Part shown: piece after piece, positions 6,672 to 7,041 of the stretch | Position numbering within the stretch: position 1 is the first letter of the stretch | How the letters are laid out: the number at the start of each line of letters is the position of its first letter | DNA from: an uncultured bacterium | GTDB taxonomy: Bacteria > Bacillota_I > Bacilli_A > RF39 > UBA660 | NCBI GenBank assembly: GCA_905215635.1 | Contig: CAJMQX010000036.1 | Span: 1-7,041 of the forward strand | Direction: 5' to 3' | DNA: 7,041 nt | The notes under the pieces: generated by a model | What the model was told of the DNA's origin: nothing | Databases searched by the model: none | What the model saw: the letters and a program-made list of their open reading frames with translations, nothing else | Program-made: the position numbers and the translations under genes

Positions 6672-7041
6672 TTAGCCAATCTTACTATCCCAATCATCAA
6701 AACTACCATGGAATGTTCTATATTCTAAACTATCTTCTTTTATTTGTTTTTCACTACTATCTGTATTTTGAGTAATACTTCCTAAAACAATTAGTCTATC
6801 ATCACTAAGTTTACTTATATCTAACACTATATAAGAATTACGTTCTTGATAAAAAGTTAATACTCCATCCATTTCTGGATAATATATTTTTAAAATATAT
6901 TTATCATTATACTTCCTAACATCTACTACTAACCCAGTTTGTCCGCCATCTGCACATAATTGGTAACTTAAATATTTATATTCTGTTCCTTTTTTTGACA
7001 AATATATTCCATATACATTACAGTATACTTTCTCACCTTTA
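6672..7041 (-). CDS. Unrecognised protein, partial (5' end beyond the right edge)
   Basis: The frame is open from the right edge (KGEKVYCNVYGIYLSKKG...) to the stop TAA at 6674-6672, giving 123 visible residues. A TTG at 7001 would shorten it to 109, but it has no ribosome binding site and the residues before it look like continuing protein, so I treat the gene as 5'-truncated by the window. The visible part alternates short hydrophobic strands and turns (YKYLSYQLCADGGQ, TGLVVDVRKYNDKYILKIYY, GVLTFYQERNSYIVLDI), suggesting a small beta-rich domain. The tail is polar and Ser/Asp/Glu-rich, ending FHGSFDDWDSKIG. No membrane helix is visible here, though one could lie in the missing N-terminus. 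The family is not recognised. It precedes the broken SIMPL gene on the same strand by about 50 bases without a convincing terminator. Confidence 0.75.
   Translation of the reverse strand, partial: KGEKVYCNVYGIYLSKKGTEYKYLSYQLCADGGQTGLVVDVRKYNDKYILKIYYPEMDGVLTFYQERNSYIVLDISKLSDDRLIVLGSITQNTDSSEKQIKEDSLEYRTFHGSFDDWDSKIG

Noticed and set aside
6672..7001. 109-residue ORF starting at TTG 7001
   Set aside because: The frame stays open to the right edge with plausible coding sequence and there is no ribosome binding site at the TTG, so the gene is more likely cut by the window.
1..7041. CRISPR array, transposase, integrase, tRNA or rRNA
   Set aside because: No regularly spaced repeats, no recognisable recombinase motifs and no cloverleaf or rRNA-like G+C-richer segment were seen on either strand.

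Overview
The window is very A+T-rich (roughly a quarter G+C by eye) and uses the standard bacterial code: Trp is TGG and TGA acts as a stop. It has strong AGGAGG-type ribosome binding sites, heavy ATA, TTA and CTA codon use, and intrinsic hairpin terminators. Together with the protein families this points to a low-G+C Bacillota, probably an uncultivated gut Bacilli or Clostridia lineage; the exact taxon cannot be read from the sequence. I see no rRNA, tRNA, CRISPR array, transposase or phage structural gene.

Layout, left to right. (1) 1-2005, minus strand: a two-gene operon of single-pass membrane proteins with large extracytoplasmic parts. The first gene (866-2005) starts with GTG behind a good ribosome binding site. 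The second (860 to beyond the left edge) starts 5 bases after the first gene's stop, with its ribosome binding site lying inside the end of the first gene. (2) 2006-2138: a divergent promoter region with a 15-base palindrome next to a near-consensus promoter. (3) 2139-3860, plus strand: a 573-residue regulator-like protein with two XRE-type helix-turn-helix segments and a long conserved C-terminal part of unknown function. (4) 3859-3905: a terminator hairpin that can serve both convergent genes. (5) 3921-5930, minus strand: a HelD-type superfamily 1 ATPase, the RNA polymerase recycling factor. It has its own promoter and a roughly 78-base leader holding a terminator-like hairpin. (6) 6099-6618, minus strand: a broken SIMPL-domain (DUF541) gene whose pieces lie in all three frames, with one base lost near the start and a block of codons missing from the middle. 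(7) 6672-7041, minus strand: the C-terminal part of an unrecognised protein that starts beyond the right edge.

How the parts fit: the neighbours do not form one obvious pathway. The membrane-protein operon and the double-HTH gene share a divergent control region, so the HTH protein may regulate itself and perhaps that operon; this is inference. HelD is a separate transcription unit whose leader suggests attenuation. The SIMPL remnant shows recent gene decay here. No clear new defence or mobile system is visible. The items most worth checking are the HelD leader hairpin, the double-HTH family with its divergent control region, and the exact damage to the SIMPL gene.
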